Positions 43,108 through 51,597 of a stretch of DNA of 64,000 nucleotides are shown here, piece by piece (the first letter of the stretch is position 1; every line of letters starts with the position of its first letter). A program made the position numbers and the translations under genes. The notes below the pieces were generated by a model. It saw only the letters and a program-made list of their open reading frames with translations, had not been told where the DNA came from and did not search any database. This stretch comes from CAMLFJ01 sp040902305 (GTDB lineage: Bacteria > Methylomirabilota > Methylomirabilia > Rokubacteriales > CSP1-6), in assembly GCA_040902305.1 (NCBI GenBank), contig JBBDXN010000111.1, positions 1 through 64,000 of the forward strand. The letters are read 5' to 3'.

Positions 43108-43799
43108 TCGCCATCCAGGCCCTCGAGGGAGGCTACGGCGAGTCGCCGGTTCTGCGCGGCGTCGCCCTCGACGTCCCGCGCGGAGAGATCTTCGCCATCC
43201 TCGGGAAGAACGGGATGGGGAAGACGACGCTCCTCAAGACGATCATGGGGCTCCTGCCGGTCAAGAGAGGCCGCGTGGAGCTTCTCGGGCAGGACGTCAC
43301 CGGATTGCCGCCCTATCGCATCACGCGCCTCGGGGTGAGCTACGTGCCCCAGGAGAAGTCGATCTTCCAGGACCTGACGGTGGAGGAGAACCTCCGCCTC
43401 GCGTTCCGAGACGGGGTCAGTTTCGAGGCGCGGCTCGAGACGATTGCGCGCTGGTTCCCGGTGTTGAAAGCGCGGCGACAACAGCGCGCGGGGACGCTCT
43501 CGGGGGGAGAGCAGAAGATGCTCCTCATCGGCCGGGCGCTCCTCACCCGCCCGCGTCTGGTCCTCGTGGACGAGATCACTGAAGGGCTTCAACCCGCCAT
43601 AATCACGAAGCTCACAGAGGTTCTGACGGAGGAGCGGCGCGCGCACGGCCTCACGGTCGTGCTCGTGGAGCAGAACGTCGGGTTCGCGCTGGCGCTGGCG
43701 GACCGCTATGCCGTCCTAAAGGGGGGGGCGATCGTCGAGACCGGGCGCGTCAGCGATGCCGGCGCGCGGGAGCACGTCGAACAACACTTGGTCATCTGA
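43104..43799 (+). CDS. livF: branched-chain-type ABC transporter ATPase LivF
   Basis: A 231-residue ATPase of the LivF type. Walker A is ILGKNGMGKTTLLKTIMGLL, the Q-loop is YVPQEKSIFQDLTVEENL, the signature is TLSGGEQKMLLIGRALL, Walker B is LVLVDEITEGLQP, and the H-loop has VEQN (Gln replacing His, usual for LivF). The ATG overlaps the LivM-LivG stop. It powers the same importer as its neighbours. Confidence 0.95.
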   Translation: MIAIQALEGGYGESPVLRGVALDVPRGEIFAILGKNGMGKTTLLKTIMGLLPVKRGRVELLGQDVTGLPPYRITRLGVSYVPQEKSIFQDLTVEENLRLAFRDGVSFEARLETIARWFPVLKARRQQRAGTLSGGEQKMLLIGRALLTRPRLVLVDEITEGLQPAIITKLTEVLTEERRAHGLTVVLVEQNVGFALALADRYAVLKGGAIVETGRVSDAGAREHVEQHLVI

Positions 43800-43818
43800 A
43801 CCGAAAGGGGGAACAGCC

Positions 43819-44997
43819 ATGCGGAAGAGTTCGAGAACACTCGTGGCCCTGGCACTGATGCTGGGGCTCGCCACGCTATCGGGTGGCGCGGCGGCGCAGT
43901 CGGCCGCTAAGCAGCCGATCGTCATCGCCGTGCCGGTCGGCCTCTCCGGCGTAAACAGCGTCGTGGCGCCGGCGGTCGTGCAGTCGGCGGAACTGGCGGT
44001 CGAGGAGCTGAACGCCAAAGGCGGCATCATGGGGCGGCCGGTGAAGCTGATTCCGCTCGACGACGAAAGCGGCCCGGCCGGTGCCGTGAAAGCGTTCAAC
44101 ACGGCGATCCGGCAGCACAAGGCCGACGTGATCATCACCATGGAGACGAGCGCGGCGCGCAACGCGGGCGCCCCGATCGCCGACCGCGCGAAGACGCTCT
44201 TCATCTACACCTCCTTCTACGAGGGGCGTGCCTGCGGGAAGTACCTCTACGTCAACGCCTGGGTGCCCGAGCAGATCGTGTCGCCGCTTGTGAAGTTCAT
44301 GACCAACGAGAAGAAGGTCAAGAAGTGGTTCGTGCTTGGCAGCGACTATGCCTTCGGGCGCGGGTTGATCGAGCCGGCCAAGAAGATGATTACGCAACTG
44401 GGCGGCACGATCCTTGGCGAGGAGTACCAGCCGCTCCAGCAGTCCGACTGGACGGCGATCATCAGCAAGATCCGCGCGGCCAACCCGGACGGCATCATGT
44501 ACGCCACCTCGGGCGGCGGGCCGAACATCGACTTTATGAAGCAGTTCAAGGCGGCCGGCTTAAAGATGCCGGTCGGGAGCCTCTCGATCGACGAGCTGAC
44601 GGCCGAGCAGGGCGGCAACGCGGCCGAGGGGGTCTACTACACCGCCGACTACTTCACCAGCATCGACAACGCCGAGAACAAGACCTTTCTCGAGGCGATG
44701 AAGAAGAAGTTCGGAGCTAATCTCAAGACACCGAACTCGCTCTCCGAGCCCGAGTACGACGGCATCCATGCGTACGCCATGGCGGTCGAGAAGGCGAAGA
44801 GCACCGACGCGGACAAGGTCGCGGCGGTGCTGCCGACGATCGTCTTCAAGGGGCCGCGTGGAGCGGTGCAGATGAACAAGCAACACCACGCGCCGCTGCC
44901 GGTCTACCTCGGCCAGGTGCAGGCGGACGGGAAGACCAAGATCATCCAGAGCTTCGGGCTCGTCGATCCGGGCAACCAGTGCCCGAACCTCAAGTAA
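43819..44997 (+). CDS. periplasmic substrate-binding protein of a Liv/amide ABC transporter
   Basis: A 392-residue type I periplasmic binding protein with signal peptide RTLVALALMLGLATLSGGAAA (cleavage near residue 27). The mature start QPIVIAVPVGLSGVNSVVAPAVVQSAELAVEELNAKGG and GRPVKLIPLDDESGPAGAVKAFN are Leu/Ile/Val- or urea/amide-binding-like. The nearby nitrilase and amidase suggest an amide or nitrile ligand. GGGGGAAC serves as ribosome site. Confidence 0.93.
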   Translation: MRKSSRTLVALALMLGLATLSGGAAAQSAAKQPIVIAVPVGLSGVNSVVAPAVVQSAELAVEELNAKGGIMGRPVKLIPLDDESGPAGAVKAFNTAIRQHKADVIITMETSAARNAGAPIADRAKTLFIYTSFYEGRACGKYLYVNAWVPEQIVSPLVKFMTNEKKVKKWFVLGSDYAFGRGLIEPAKKMITQLGGTILGEEYQPLQQSDWTAIISKIRAANPDGIMYATSGGGPNIDFMKQFKAAGLKMPVGSLSIDELTAEQGGNAAEGVYYTADYFTSIDNAENKTFLEAMKKKFGANLKTPNSLSEPEYDGIHAYAMAVEKAKSTDADKVAAVLPTIVFKGPRGAVQMNKQHHAPLPVYLGQVQADGKTKIIQSFGLVDPGNQCPNLK

Positions 44998-45032
44998 ACG
45001 GAAAGAGCTGACCCCGGGGGAGGCCGATCGCC

Positions 45033-45863
45033 GTGTACACTACGCAGCTGCTCGACGTCGTCACGACGGCCGGCGTGCTGTACATCGTGGCGGTCGGCCT
45101 TCTCGTCGTTTACGGGGTCCTCAAGATCATCAACCTCGCCCACGGGGCGTTCCTCGCCATGGGCGCCTATGCGGGGGTCCTCACGACCTGGGCCGGCTGG
45201 AACCCCTGGACGGCGCTGCTTCTGGCGGTGGTCATGGGCGTGGCAGTCGCGGCGCTGGTCGAGTGGCGGGTCCTGCGCGCGCTCTACGCGCGGCCGCTCG
45301 ATACGATCCTCGCCACCTGGGGCCTCAACATCATCGTCGTGCAGATCCTCACGCTCTACTTCGGGCGCGAGATCCACTTCGCCGAGAGCGCGATCGCGCA
45401 GCCGATCAGCGTGGCCGGCGTGACCTACTCCCAGTACCGGCTCGTCCTCCTCCTGATCGCGGTGGCCCTCGGCGTCCTCGTCTGGCTCGTGATGCAAGGG
45501 ACGCAGATCGGGGTCGTCGCCCAGGCTGTGATCATGAACGAGGAGTTGGCGCAGGCGCTGGGCATCAACACGCGGCTCGTCCGGTTCGTCACCTTCTGCC
45601 TCGGCGCGGGCCTGGCGAGCCTGGCCGGCGCCCTCCTCACCCCACTCGTGAGCGTGCACCCCAACCTCGGCGTCCCGTGGCTCATCAACGCGTTCATGCT
45701 CGTCCTGGTGGCGGGGGTGTCGCTCGGCAACCTCGCGCTCGCCGCGCTGGTCCTGGGCGGCGCGCAGGTTCTGGTCAGCTCATACGGGAACCCGGTCCTC
45801 GGCAGCCTCACCATCGTCATCCTCGCCGTCATCATCCTTCGGTTCCGGACGATCACAATCTAA
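45033..45863 (+). CDS. livH: LivH-type ABC transporter permease
   Basis: A 276-residue inner-membrane permease with about eight helices. It carries LVVYGVLKIINLAHGAFLAMGAYAG at the N-terminus, AVIMNEELAQALGINTRLVRFVTFCLGAGLASLAGALLTPLVS as the cytoplasmic coupling region, and a hydrophobic end. GTG start 35 bases after the binding protein. Last gene of the transporter operon. The gene order (M-G, F, binding protein, H) differs from the classical livKHMGF. Confidence 0.93.
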   Translation: MYTTQLLDVVTTAGVLYIVAVGLLVVYGVLKIINLAHGAFLAMGAYAGVLTTWAGWNPWTALLLAVVMGVAVAALVEWRVLRALYARPLDTILATWGLNIIVVQILTLYFGREIHFAESAIAQPISVAGVTYSQYRLVLLLIAVALGVLVWLVMQGTQIGVVAQAVIMNEELAQALGINTRLVRFVTFCLGAGLASLAGALLTPLVSVHPNLGVPWLINAFMLVLVAGVSLGNLALAALVLGGAQVLVSSYGNPVLGSLTIVILAVIILRFRTITI

Positions 45864-45889
45864 GGGACGAGCCGTTACGGGGAGCCCTT

Positions 45890-46084
45890 GGGGACGCGCG
45901 CGGGAAGGATTTGTACATCGGGGTCGAGATCGTGGAGGATTCGATTGGCCGGGAGCGCGACAACGCGATGATGCATCGCATCCGGTGGAATGCCCTCGAG
46001 GAAGGTCTGCTGATCGCCGGATCGAAGCGGCTCGGGCTCACCGCGCTCCACTCGATGCAGAGTCTACTTCTGCGATCCGCATAG
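45890..46084 (+). pseudogene. C-terminal fragment of a class III aminotransferase
   Basis: In one frame the sequence reads KDLYIGVEIVEDSIGRERDNAM and RIRWNALEEGLLIAGSK, which is the usual C-terminal segment of class III aminotransferases. The rest of the gene is missing, there is no start, and the frame ends at TAG near 46082. A decayed remnant at the edge of the IS debris. Confidence 0.55.
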
Positions 46085-46091
46085 TCCATGG

Positions 46092-46310
46092 TCAACTGGT
46101 CGTCGCAACACTGCCCGTGTGAGCCAATTGTAGAACCTCATCGAGCGCCTCGGCCGGTGTTCGCCAGCCGAGGGTCTTTCGCGGCCTGGTGTTGAGGGCG
46201 AGGGCTACGGCCGCGAGGGCGTCGGCGTCGTGTACGCTCAGGTTGGCAGCGCGGCACGAATGAGAACACCAATGGGCTGCTACGCCAGTACTTTCCGAAG
46301 GGCACCGAAC
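46092..46310. mobile_element. rearranged remnants of an IS30-family transposase
   Basis: Two pieces of one transposase in opposite orientations. On the minus strand, 46095-46250 encodes LSVHDADALAAVALALNTRPRKTLGWRTPAEALDEV, the IS30 C-terminus. On the plus strand, about 46252-46310 encodes NENTNGLLRQYFPKGTEL, which normally directly precedes it. They are joined head to head, so an inversion or two-step insertion has split the gene. Non-functional. Confidence 0.72.
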
Positions 46311-46617
46311 TCGGAGGCCGGCATCGAGCCGTCGGTCGGCAGCACCGGCGACTCGTACGACAATGCGCTGGCGGAGACCGTGATCGGGTTGTTCAAGACC
46401 GGAGAGATCCATCGTCGAGGGCCGTGGAAGGGGCTCGAGGACGTCGAGTTCGCGGCCCTCGAGTGGGTCGCGTGGTACAACGGCAGCCGCCTCCTCGAAC
46501 CGCTCGGCTACGTTCCGCCGACCGAGTTCGAGCAGGCCTACCATGACCGTCAGGCCGCTCCAGTCGGCATGGCGGTTCCCACGTAACGAGCTCTCCTGGA
46601 AAGCCGGGGCGGTTCAA
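46311..46617 (+). mobile_element. 3' remnant of an IS3-family transposase (OrfB)
   Basis: About 90 codons ending at 46586 encode GIEPSVGSTGDSYDNALAETVIGLFKTGEIH and then WKGLEDVEFAALEWVAWYNGSRLLEPLGYVPPTEFE, the last part of the IS3 DDE integrase domain with the final catalytic Glu region. The 5' two thirds are absent. The bases after the stop (CTGGAAAGCCGGGGCGGTTCA region) look like the right end of such an element. It is joined directly to the IS30 fragment. Confidence 0.8.
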
Positions 46618-46989
46618 AACCAGTGTCACGGGATCGGCTGGTCAGACAGGCCCGTCGGTGGGGAGTCCCGGTCACAGTGTATGAACGACACGTCCGCGAC
46701 TTCTGTGGACTCGCACCTGCCAAGGCCAATGCTGAGGGCCTCAGGAGATTCGGGGCCAATCTCAGAACGAACAGCAAGATCCGGGGAGGACCCGAGAAGC
46801 TGCGAAAGCTCCTTTCTTGAAGCGTCGACCTCGTCAATGAAGACGGACTAACCGAAACTTGCGGATCCTATAGCCAGAGTCTGCAAGTTCCTTCAGAGAT
46901 GAGCAGGCGGAAAGCTGCAAGGCACGAGCCCACAATAACGCCGCTTTCCGGTGAGGGAGATTCCGGACGACAAGAATGCCCGACCTTCC
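46618..46989. other. intergenic region before the first copper cluster
   Basis: About 370 bases between the IS remnant and the promoter of the next gene. A 65-codon open frame (46623-46820) begins GTG without a ribosome site and has no similarity I recognise (RLVRQARRWGVPVTVYERH). It could be a remnant of the interrupted locus. Composition is more AT-rich than the flanks. Confidence 0.4.
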
Positions 46990-47018
46990 TTGACATCGTA
47001 TTGAGTGGCCGGTAAGCT
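46990..47018 (+). promoter_or_regulatory. promoter of the first copper cluster
   Basis: A perfect -35 TTGACA, a 17-base spacer and a weak -10 TAAGCT preceded by GG. The predicted start is within 2-4 bases of the ATG at 47027, suggesting a leaderless transcript. It shares TTGAC and GGTAnGCT with the promoter at 53626-53653. Confidence 0.5.
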
Positions 47019-47026
47019 CGCTTTCG

Positions 47027-47395
47027 ATGCATGACTTTGTCGCGTGGATTTCGGCACGCGGTTGGATGCTCCCCGTTCTGGTCCTGCTTCTTGTTCTGGG
47101 ACACGCGTGTGAGCTGCCGGCGTATGCCGACCTTGTGGGCACCCCTCCCACGCCCGAGGATTCTCACCACGCGGGTGATGGCCACCACGCTGATGAGCAA
47201 GCGCTCTCCTGCGATGCGACTAGCGCTACAGCGAGCCCGGGCCAGCCCCAGGTGGCTGCGGCGCCCGAGCTATCGGTGGTGTTGCCGGTCTACGAACCAG
47301 AACCTACTCGGACGGTTGCCCGATCTTTCGAAGGTCCTGCGAGGTTCGCGGTTCGACCACCGCTCTTCCTGCTGCACGCATCCCTCCTGATCTAG
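47027..47395 (+). CDS. small secreted His-rich protein heading copper cluster 1
   Basis: A 122-residue protein with an N-terminal membrane/signal helix (GWMLPVLVLLLVLGHACELPAYA), a His/Asp-rich stretch EDSHHAGDGHHADEQ, and a C-terminus RPPLFLLHASLLI. It has no known domain. Its position directly ahead of copper-handling genes, and its shape, recall CopL-like leader/regulatory proteins, but that is inference. A promoter with TTGACA lies immediately upstream. Confidence 0.6.
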   Translation: MHDFVAWISARGWMLPVLVLLLVLGHACELPAYADLVGTPPTPEDSHHAGDGHHADEQALSCDATSATASPGQPQVAAAPELSVVLPVYEPEPTRTVARSFEGPARFAVRPPLFLLHASLLI

Positions 47396-47493
47396 TCGCT
47401 CCCGCTTCCTAGTCTCGCTACGCGCTGACCTGGGAGTCTGTCTCCGGGCTCAGTCTCCCTTGCGTAGTCCATCTAGCGAACAGGAGGGACCTT

Positions 47494-48291
47494 GTGACTC
47501 GCACACGAATCCTCGTCGTCATTGGCACGCTCGGGCTCGTACTCTCCGTCTTGTTACTTGCCCGCATTCCAGTCGGCGGCGCTCAGGCGCAGGCGCCGCC
47601 CGCGAAGGCCCCCGGGACCGCCGGGCATACCCACAAGCCCGGGAGCCCCCAGCACGACCACGACCATCCGCCGGTCCCCGCTGCGTACGCCAATACTCAG
47701 ATTCCAACGAATGTCTGGACAGATCCGAAGATGCTCGCCAAGGGCAAGGAGATCTTCACCGCCAAGTGCGCGCTCTGCCATGGAGAGAAGGGAGACGGGA
47801 AGGGGCCCGGCTCGGTGAACCTGCCGCTGAAGCCGGCCGACCTCACCGACGCCAAGATGGTCGCGGAGATGCCGGGGAACTTCTGGGTCTGGCGAGTCAG
47901 CGAGGGCGGTCTGGTCGAGCCGTTCAGGTCGAAGGGCTCCACCATGCCGGCCTGGAAGGGCGAGCTGTCGATGCAAGACCGGTGGGCGGTGATCGCCTAT
48001 GCCCACACGCTGTCCGGCCACCGCGGCCCGCACGACGCCAGCCAGCATCCGGAGTTGAAGCCCAAGCCAAAGTTCGTGACCGGCGAGGGCACCGTCGTCG
48101 CCCTGCGTCCCGACAAGCAGCAGATCGTCGTGGAGCACGGGGAGATCAAGCACTTCATGGAGGCGATGACGATGGGTTACAAGATCGCGCCGCTCTCGCT
48201 GCTCGAGCGGGTCAAGCCCGGAGACAAGGTGCGCTTCACCATCGACACCGACGCCCGTGCCATCACCAAGATCGACCGGGTGGCCGACTGA
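47494..48291 (+). CDS. cytochrome c fused to a CusF-like copper-binding domain
   Basis: A 265-residue exported protein. Signal helix about 7-30, His-rich linker (HTHKPGSPQHDHDHPP), a class I cytochrome c domain with FTAKCALCHGEKGDGKGPG (haem-binding CxxCH) and an axial Met candidate in KGSTMPAWKG. The C-terminal domain from about residue 195 (GEGTVVALRPDKQQIVVEHGEIKHFMEAMTMGYKI) is CusF-like, with the copper-binding Met/Trp region replaced by MEAMTM. It may couple electron transfer to periplasmic Cu(I). GTG start after AGGAGGGAC. Confidence 0.87.
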   Translation: MTRTRILVVIGTLGLVLSVLLLARIPVGGAQAQAPPAKAPGTAGHTHKPGSPQHDHDHPPVPAAYANTQIPTNVWTDPKMLAKGKEIFTAKCALCHGEKGDGKGPGSVNLPLKPADLTDAKMVAEMPGNFWVWRVSEGGLVEPFRSKGSTMPAWKGELSMQDRWAVIAYAHTLSGHRGPHDASQHPELKPKPKFVTGEGTVVALRPDKQQIVVEHGEIKHFMEAMTMGYKIAPLSLLERVKPGDKVRFTIDTDARAITKIDRVAD

Positions 48292-48743
48292 TGTGGCGGC
48301 TGGCTGTCGCGTCGCTGATGCTGACGGGATGCGCGAGCTATGCGCTGGCGCCGCTGGCCGCCAACCACCCGGCGCATCCGGAGGCACCCGCCACGCCCGA
48401 GCCGGCTCCCTCCCAGACGCTCGCGTACTCGCGGGCGGATATCCCGTCGGTCCAGCCGGTCTCACCCGTCACGGCGGCGCCGCACGAAGGACATGGCTCA
48501 CGCCCGAGCGAGGCGGGCGGGGCGCCGACCGTCGTCGGGGAGGGAGAGGTCATCGCCACGGTTCCGAATGCGAGCCAGATCGTCGTGGAGCACGGCGAGA
48601 TCAAGGGATTCATGGAAGCGATGACCATGGGCTATCGGGTCGATCCGGCCTCGCTGCTCGCGGGATTGAAGCAGGGGGACAAGGTCCGTTTCACGATCGA
48701 CGTGCAGCGCCGGGCGATCGTCGGCATTGAAAAGCTGCAATGA
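48291..48743 (+). CDS. CusF-domain lipoprotein
   Basis: A 150-residue protein with a lipoprotein signal (AVASLMLTGCASYALAP, Cys 14), a Pro/Ala-rich linker, and a C-terminal CusF-like domain GEGEVIATVPNASQIVVEHGEIKGFMEAMTMGYRV. That domain is nearly the same as the C-terminus of the upstream cytochrome, so it is a local duplication. Probably a membrane-anchored periplasmic copper chaperone. TGATG junction with the upstream gene and ATGA junction with the next. Confidence 0.85.
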   Translation: MWRLAVASLMLTGCASYALAPLAANHPAHPEAPATPEPAPSQTLAYSRADIPSVQPVSPVTAAPHEGHGSRPSEAGGAPTVVGEGEVIATVPNASQIVVEHGEIKGFMEAMTMGYRVDPASLLAGLKQGDKVRFTIDVQRRAIVGIEKLQ

Positions 48744-50179
48744 AGAGGAACGGGGGCCAACGGATGGCGAGGGCGAGGATCGGCTGGCTGTGTTGTCTGC
48801 TTGTCGGGCTGACCGGCTGCGCCGCGGTGAACCTCAACGCCGGGTTCTCCGAGGTCGGCGCGGTGGTCGAGGAGCGCGGCGCGTCGAAGATCGTGTGGAA
48901 CCGGGGCACGGATCTGGACCACGAGGCCGCGGAGAAGCTTCAGGGTCTGCTGGGGAAGAGATTCACCGCTGACGATGCAGTGCAGATCGCGATGCTGAAC
49001 AATCGGGACCTGCAGGCCATCTACTCCGACCTCGGGCTGGCCCAGGCCGATCTGGTCCAAGCCGGGCTCTTCCGGAATCCGATCCTCGACGCCGCCGTGC
49101 TGTTTCCGCTGTCGGGGGTTCGACCCGATCTGCAGCTCACCGTGGTCATCAGCTTCCTGGACGCGCTCTACGTCCCGCTGCGCAAACGGGTGGCCGCTGC
49201 CCGGTTCGAGGAAGCGAAGCTGCGGGTCACCGGGGCCGTGCTCGATCTCGCCGCGCAGGTTCGGAGCGCCTTCTACGAGCATCAGGCGAACGAGCAGATG
49301 GTGGAGCTGCGGCAGACGATCGTCCAGGCACTCGTCGCCGCGTGGGAGGTGAGCCGGCGGCTGCACGAGGCGGGGAACGTCACGGATCTCGACCTGGCAC
49401 GGGATCGCGCGGCGGCAGAGACATCGAAACTCGCGCTCAGATCCGCCGAGACCGCGGTACGCCAGAGCCGCGAGCGTCTCAACGACCTGATGGGGACCTG
49501 GGGGGAGCAAACCACCTGGGAGATCGACGGGCGCTTGCCCGATGTCCCCGCCGAGCCCTTGCCGCAGACCGGTATCGAGCGGATCGCGCTCTCTCGCAGC
49601 ATCGACCTGTCGCAGGCCAGGCAGCGGATCATCACGGCAGGCCAGCAGCTAGGCTATGACCGAGCGACGGCCTTCATCCCGGAGACGGAGGCGGGTGTGG
49701 AGGCGGAGAGGGGAGAGGGCTGGAAGGTAGGTCCGGTGTTCTCCGTTCCAATCCCACTGTTCGACCAGGGGCAAGCGAGAGTGGGCCGAGCCGCGGTGGA
49801 GCTGCGGCGCGCCCAGCAGGAATACTACGCCACGGCCGTGCGGGTCCGCGCCACCGCGCGGGCGCTGCGTGACCGCATGCTCGGCGCCCGGGACCGGGCC
49901 CTCTACTACCGCGACATCCTGCTCCCGCTGCAGGAGCGGATCGTCAACGAGGCGCAGCTGCAGTACAACGCCATGCAGATCGGCATCTTTCATCTCCTGC
50001 GGGACCGCGAGCGGCAGATCGAGACCGGTGTCGCCTATGTCGAAACACTGCGGGAGTACTGGCTGGCGCGGACCGACCTGATGCAGCTCTCGAGCGGGCG
50101 GCTGCCGGGGTCGAACGGCATCCGGCGGGGCGGAGAGGGTGGGAAAGCAACCATGAAGGAGGGTGGGAATGGCCACTAG
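48740..50179 (+). CDS. TolC-family outer-membrane protein
   Basis: A 479-residue outer-membrane efflux duct component. The lipoprotein-like signal is LCCLLVGLTGCAAV. Two long coiled-coil repeats follow, with FTADDAVQIAMLNNRDLQAIYSDLGLAQADLVQAGLFRNP in the first half and LGYDRATAFIPETEAGVEAERGEGWKVGPVFSVPIPLFDQGQARVG in the second. No RND or ABC pump lies next to it. In copper loci it may serve copper export or act with the oxidase. It overlaps the start of the next gene by 11 bases. Confidence 0.88.
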   Translation: MKRNGGQRMARARIGWLCCLLVGLTGCAAVNLNAGFSEVGAVVEERGASKIVWNRGTDLDHEAAEKLQGLLGKRFTADDAVQIAMLNNRDLQAIYSDLGLAQADLVQAGLFRNPILDAAVLFPLSGVRPDLQLTVVISFLDALYVPLRKRVAAARFEEAKLRVTGAVLDLAAQVRSAFYEHQANEQMVELRQTIVQALVAAWEVSRRLHEAGNVTDLDLARDRAAAETSKLALRSAETAVRQSRERLNDLMGTWGEQTTWEIDGRLPDVPAEPLPQTGIERIALSRSIDLSQARQRIITAGQQLGYDRATAFIPETEAGVEAERGEGWKVGPVFSVPIPLFDQGQARVGRAAVELRRAQQEYYATAVRVRATARALRDRMLGARDRALYYRDILLPLQERIVNEAQLQYNAMQIGIFHLLRDRERQIETGVAYVETLREYWLARTDLMQLSSGRLPGSNGIRRGGEGGKATMKEGGNGH

Positions 50180-51551
50180 GTTCTCGCGACGGCAGATGTT
50201 GAGTGCTGGTGCGGCGTCCCTCGCGGGCGGGATCGTATGGCCAAAGGAAGGCCACGCGAAACAGCATGAAGGCTCGGGTCCGCCGACGGGCCAGCGCGGG
50301 CGCCCGTACTGGGAGAAGAGCTACAGCGGAGGTCGGGTCGATGCGGCCCCACTGCCGCCGGGGCTGCCGGGGGATCACTACAAGCCGGTGGTCGTACCGA
50401 ACGGAGGCGCGCTGCCCTTCAAGGTGGTGGATGGGGCGAAGGTATTTCACCTCGTCGTCGAGGAGGTCGACCACGCCTTCGACTCGGGCCTGCGGGCCAA
50501 GTGCTGGGGGTACAACGGCCGGGTGAACAGCACGGTGATCGAGGCGGTGGAGGGCGAGCGGATCCGGATCTACGTGACGAATCACCTGTCGGTGGCGACC
50601 TCGGTCCACTGGCATGGCCTGTATCTCCCCAACGGGATGGACGGGGTGGGGGGGCTGACGCAGCCGTACATCAAGGCCGGGGAAACCGCGAAGTACGAGT
50701 GGACGCTGCGCCAGTACGGGAGCTTCATGTTCCACGCCCACCACGACGAGATGACCCAGATGGGCATGGGGCTGATCGGCATGTTCGTCGTGCACCCGAG
50801 GAAGCCATCAGCCGACTATCGCGTGGACCGGGACTTCTCCCTCATGATCAGCGAGTGGTCGGTGAAGGCGGGCACGTCCCGCCCGAACACGCTGGAGATG
50901 ACCGACTTCAACGTCTTGACGATCAACGGCAAAGTATTCCCGTCGACGGCGCCGCTGATCTGCAAGACCGGAGACCGAGTACGCCTTCGCCTCGGCAACC
51001 TGGGCGCGACGGACCACCATCCGATGCACATCCACGGCTATCATTTCCGCATCACCGCGACCGACGGCGAGGATATCCCGCTGACGGCGCAGTGGCCGGA
51101 GACGACCGTCCTGGTGGCGGTGGGGCAGACCCGCAACATCGAATTTATTGCCGATGCCCCCGGCGACTGGGCTTTCCACTGCCACATGACGCACCACGTC
51201 ATGAACCAGATGGGCCACGAGTTTCCGAACATGGTCGGTGTCAAGCCCGACGGTCTGGATGAGAAGATTCGCCCGCTCCTTCCGGCCTACATGACCCACG
51301 GTCACACCGGGATGGACATGGGCAAGATGGCCGAAGTCATGCCATACCCCCGGAATACCATCTCGATGAAGGGCGCCACCGGACCGTTCGGGGACTATAT
51401 CTCAATGGGCGGCCTGTTCACGATCGTCAAGGTCCGGGATCGCTTGCAGAGCTACGACGAGGATCCCGGATGGTACCAACACCCGCCAGGGACCGTGGCG
51501 GTCAAGGCCAGTGAAGCGGAGCTCGCGCGGGATGGGATCACCGTGCCTTGA
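50169..51551 (+). CDS. multicopper oxidase, Tat-exported (cluster 1)
   Basis: A 460-residue periplasmic copper oxidase. Tat signal SRRQMLSAGAASLAGG. Copper ligands: HWHGLYLPNGMDGVGG (T2/T3), FMFHAHHDEMTQMGMG (T3), HHPMHIHGYHF (T1/T2/T3) and FHCHMTHHVMNQMGHE (T3/T1 with His-Cys-His). A Met-rich C-terminal region (HGHTGMDMGKMAEVM) may bind Cu(I). The ATG at 50169 follows AAGGAGGG. It probably oxidises Cu(I) to the less toxic Cu(II). It is followed by a MerR-type promoter and regulator. Confidence 0.93.
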   Translation: MATRFSRRQMLSAGAASLAGGIVWPKEGHAKQHEGSGPPTGQRGRPYWEKSYSGGRVDAAPLPPGLPGDHYKPVVVPNGGALPFKVVDGAKVFHLVVEEVDHAFDSGLRAKCWGYNGRVNSTVIEAVEGERIRIYVTNHLSVATSVHWHGLYLPNGMDGVGGLTQPYIKAGETAKYEWTLRQYGSFMFHAHHDEMTQMGMGLIGMFVVHPRKPSADYRVDRDFSLMISEWSVKAGTSRPNTLEMTDFNVLTINGKVFPSTAPLICKTGDRVRLRLGNLGATDHHPMHIHGYHFRITATDGEDIPLTAQWPETTVLVAVGQTRNIEFIADAPGDWAFHCHMTHHVMNQMGHEFPNMVGVKPDGLDEKIRPLLPAYMTHGHTGMDMGKMAEVMPYPRNTISMKGATGPFGDYISMGGLFTIVKVRDRLQSYDEDPGWYQHPPGTVAVKASEAELARDGITVP

Positions 51552-51559
51552 CTTTCCGC

Positions 51560-51590
51560 TTGACCTTGCCCCAAGGGGAAAGGCTTAGGC
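51560..51590 (+). promoter_or_regulatory. MerR-type promoter/operator with 19-bp spacer
   Basis: A -35 TTGACC and a -10-like TTAGGC are separated by 19 bases. The spacer contains the inverted repeat CCTTGCCCC..GGGGAAAGG, the layout seen for CueR and other MerR-family activators. The predicted start falls at 51597-51598, on the ATG, and no ribosome site is present, so the merR mRNA is probably leaderless and autoregulated. Confidence 0.7.
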
Positions 51591-51597
51591 TTCTGGC

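Noticed and set aside
46623..46820. 65-codon open frame after the IS3 remnant
   Set aside because: No ribosome site, no similarity I recognise and composition compatible with chance; kept only as a note in the intergenic entry.
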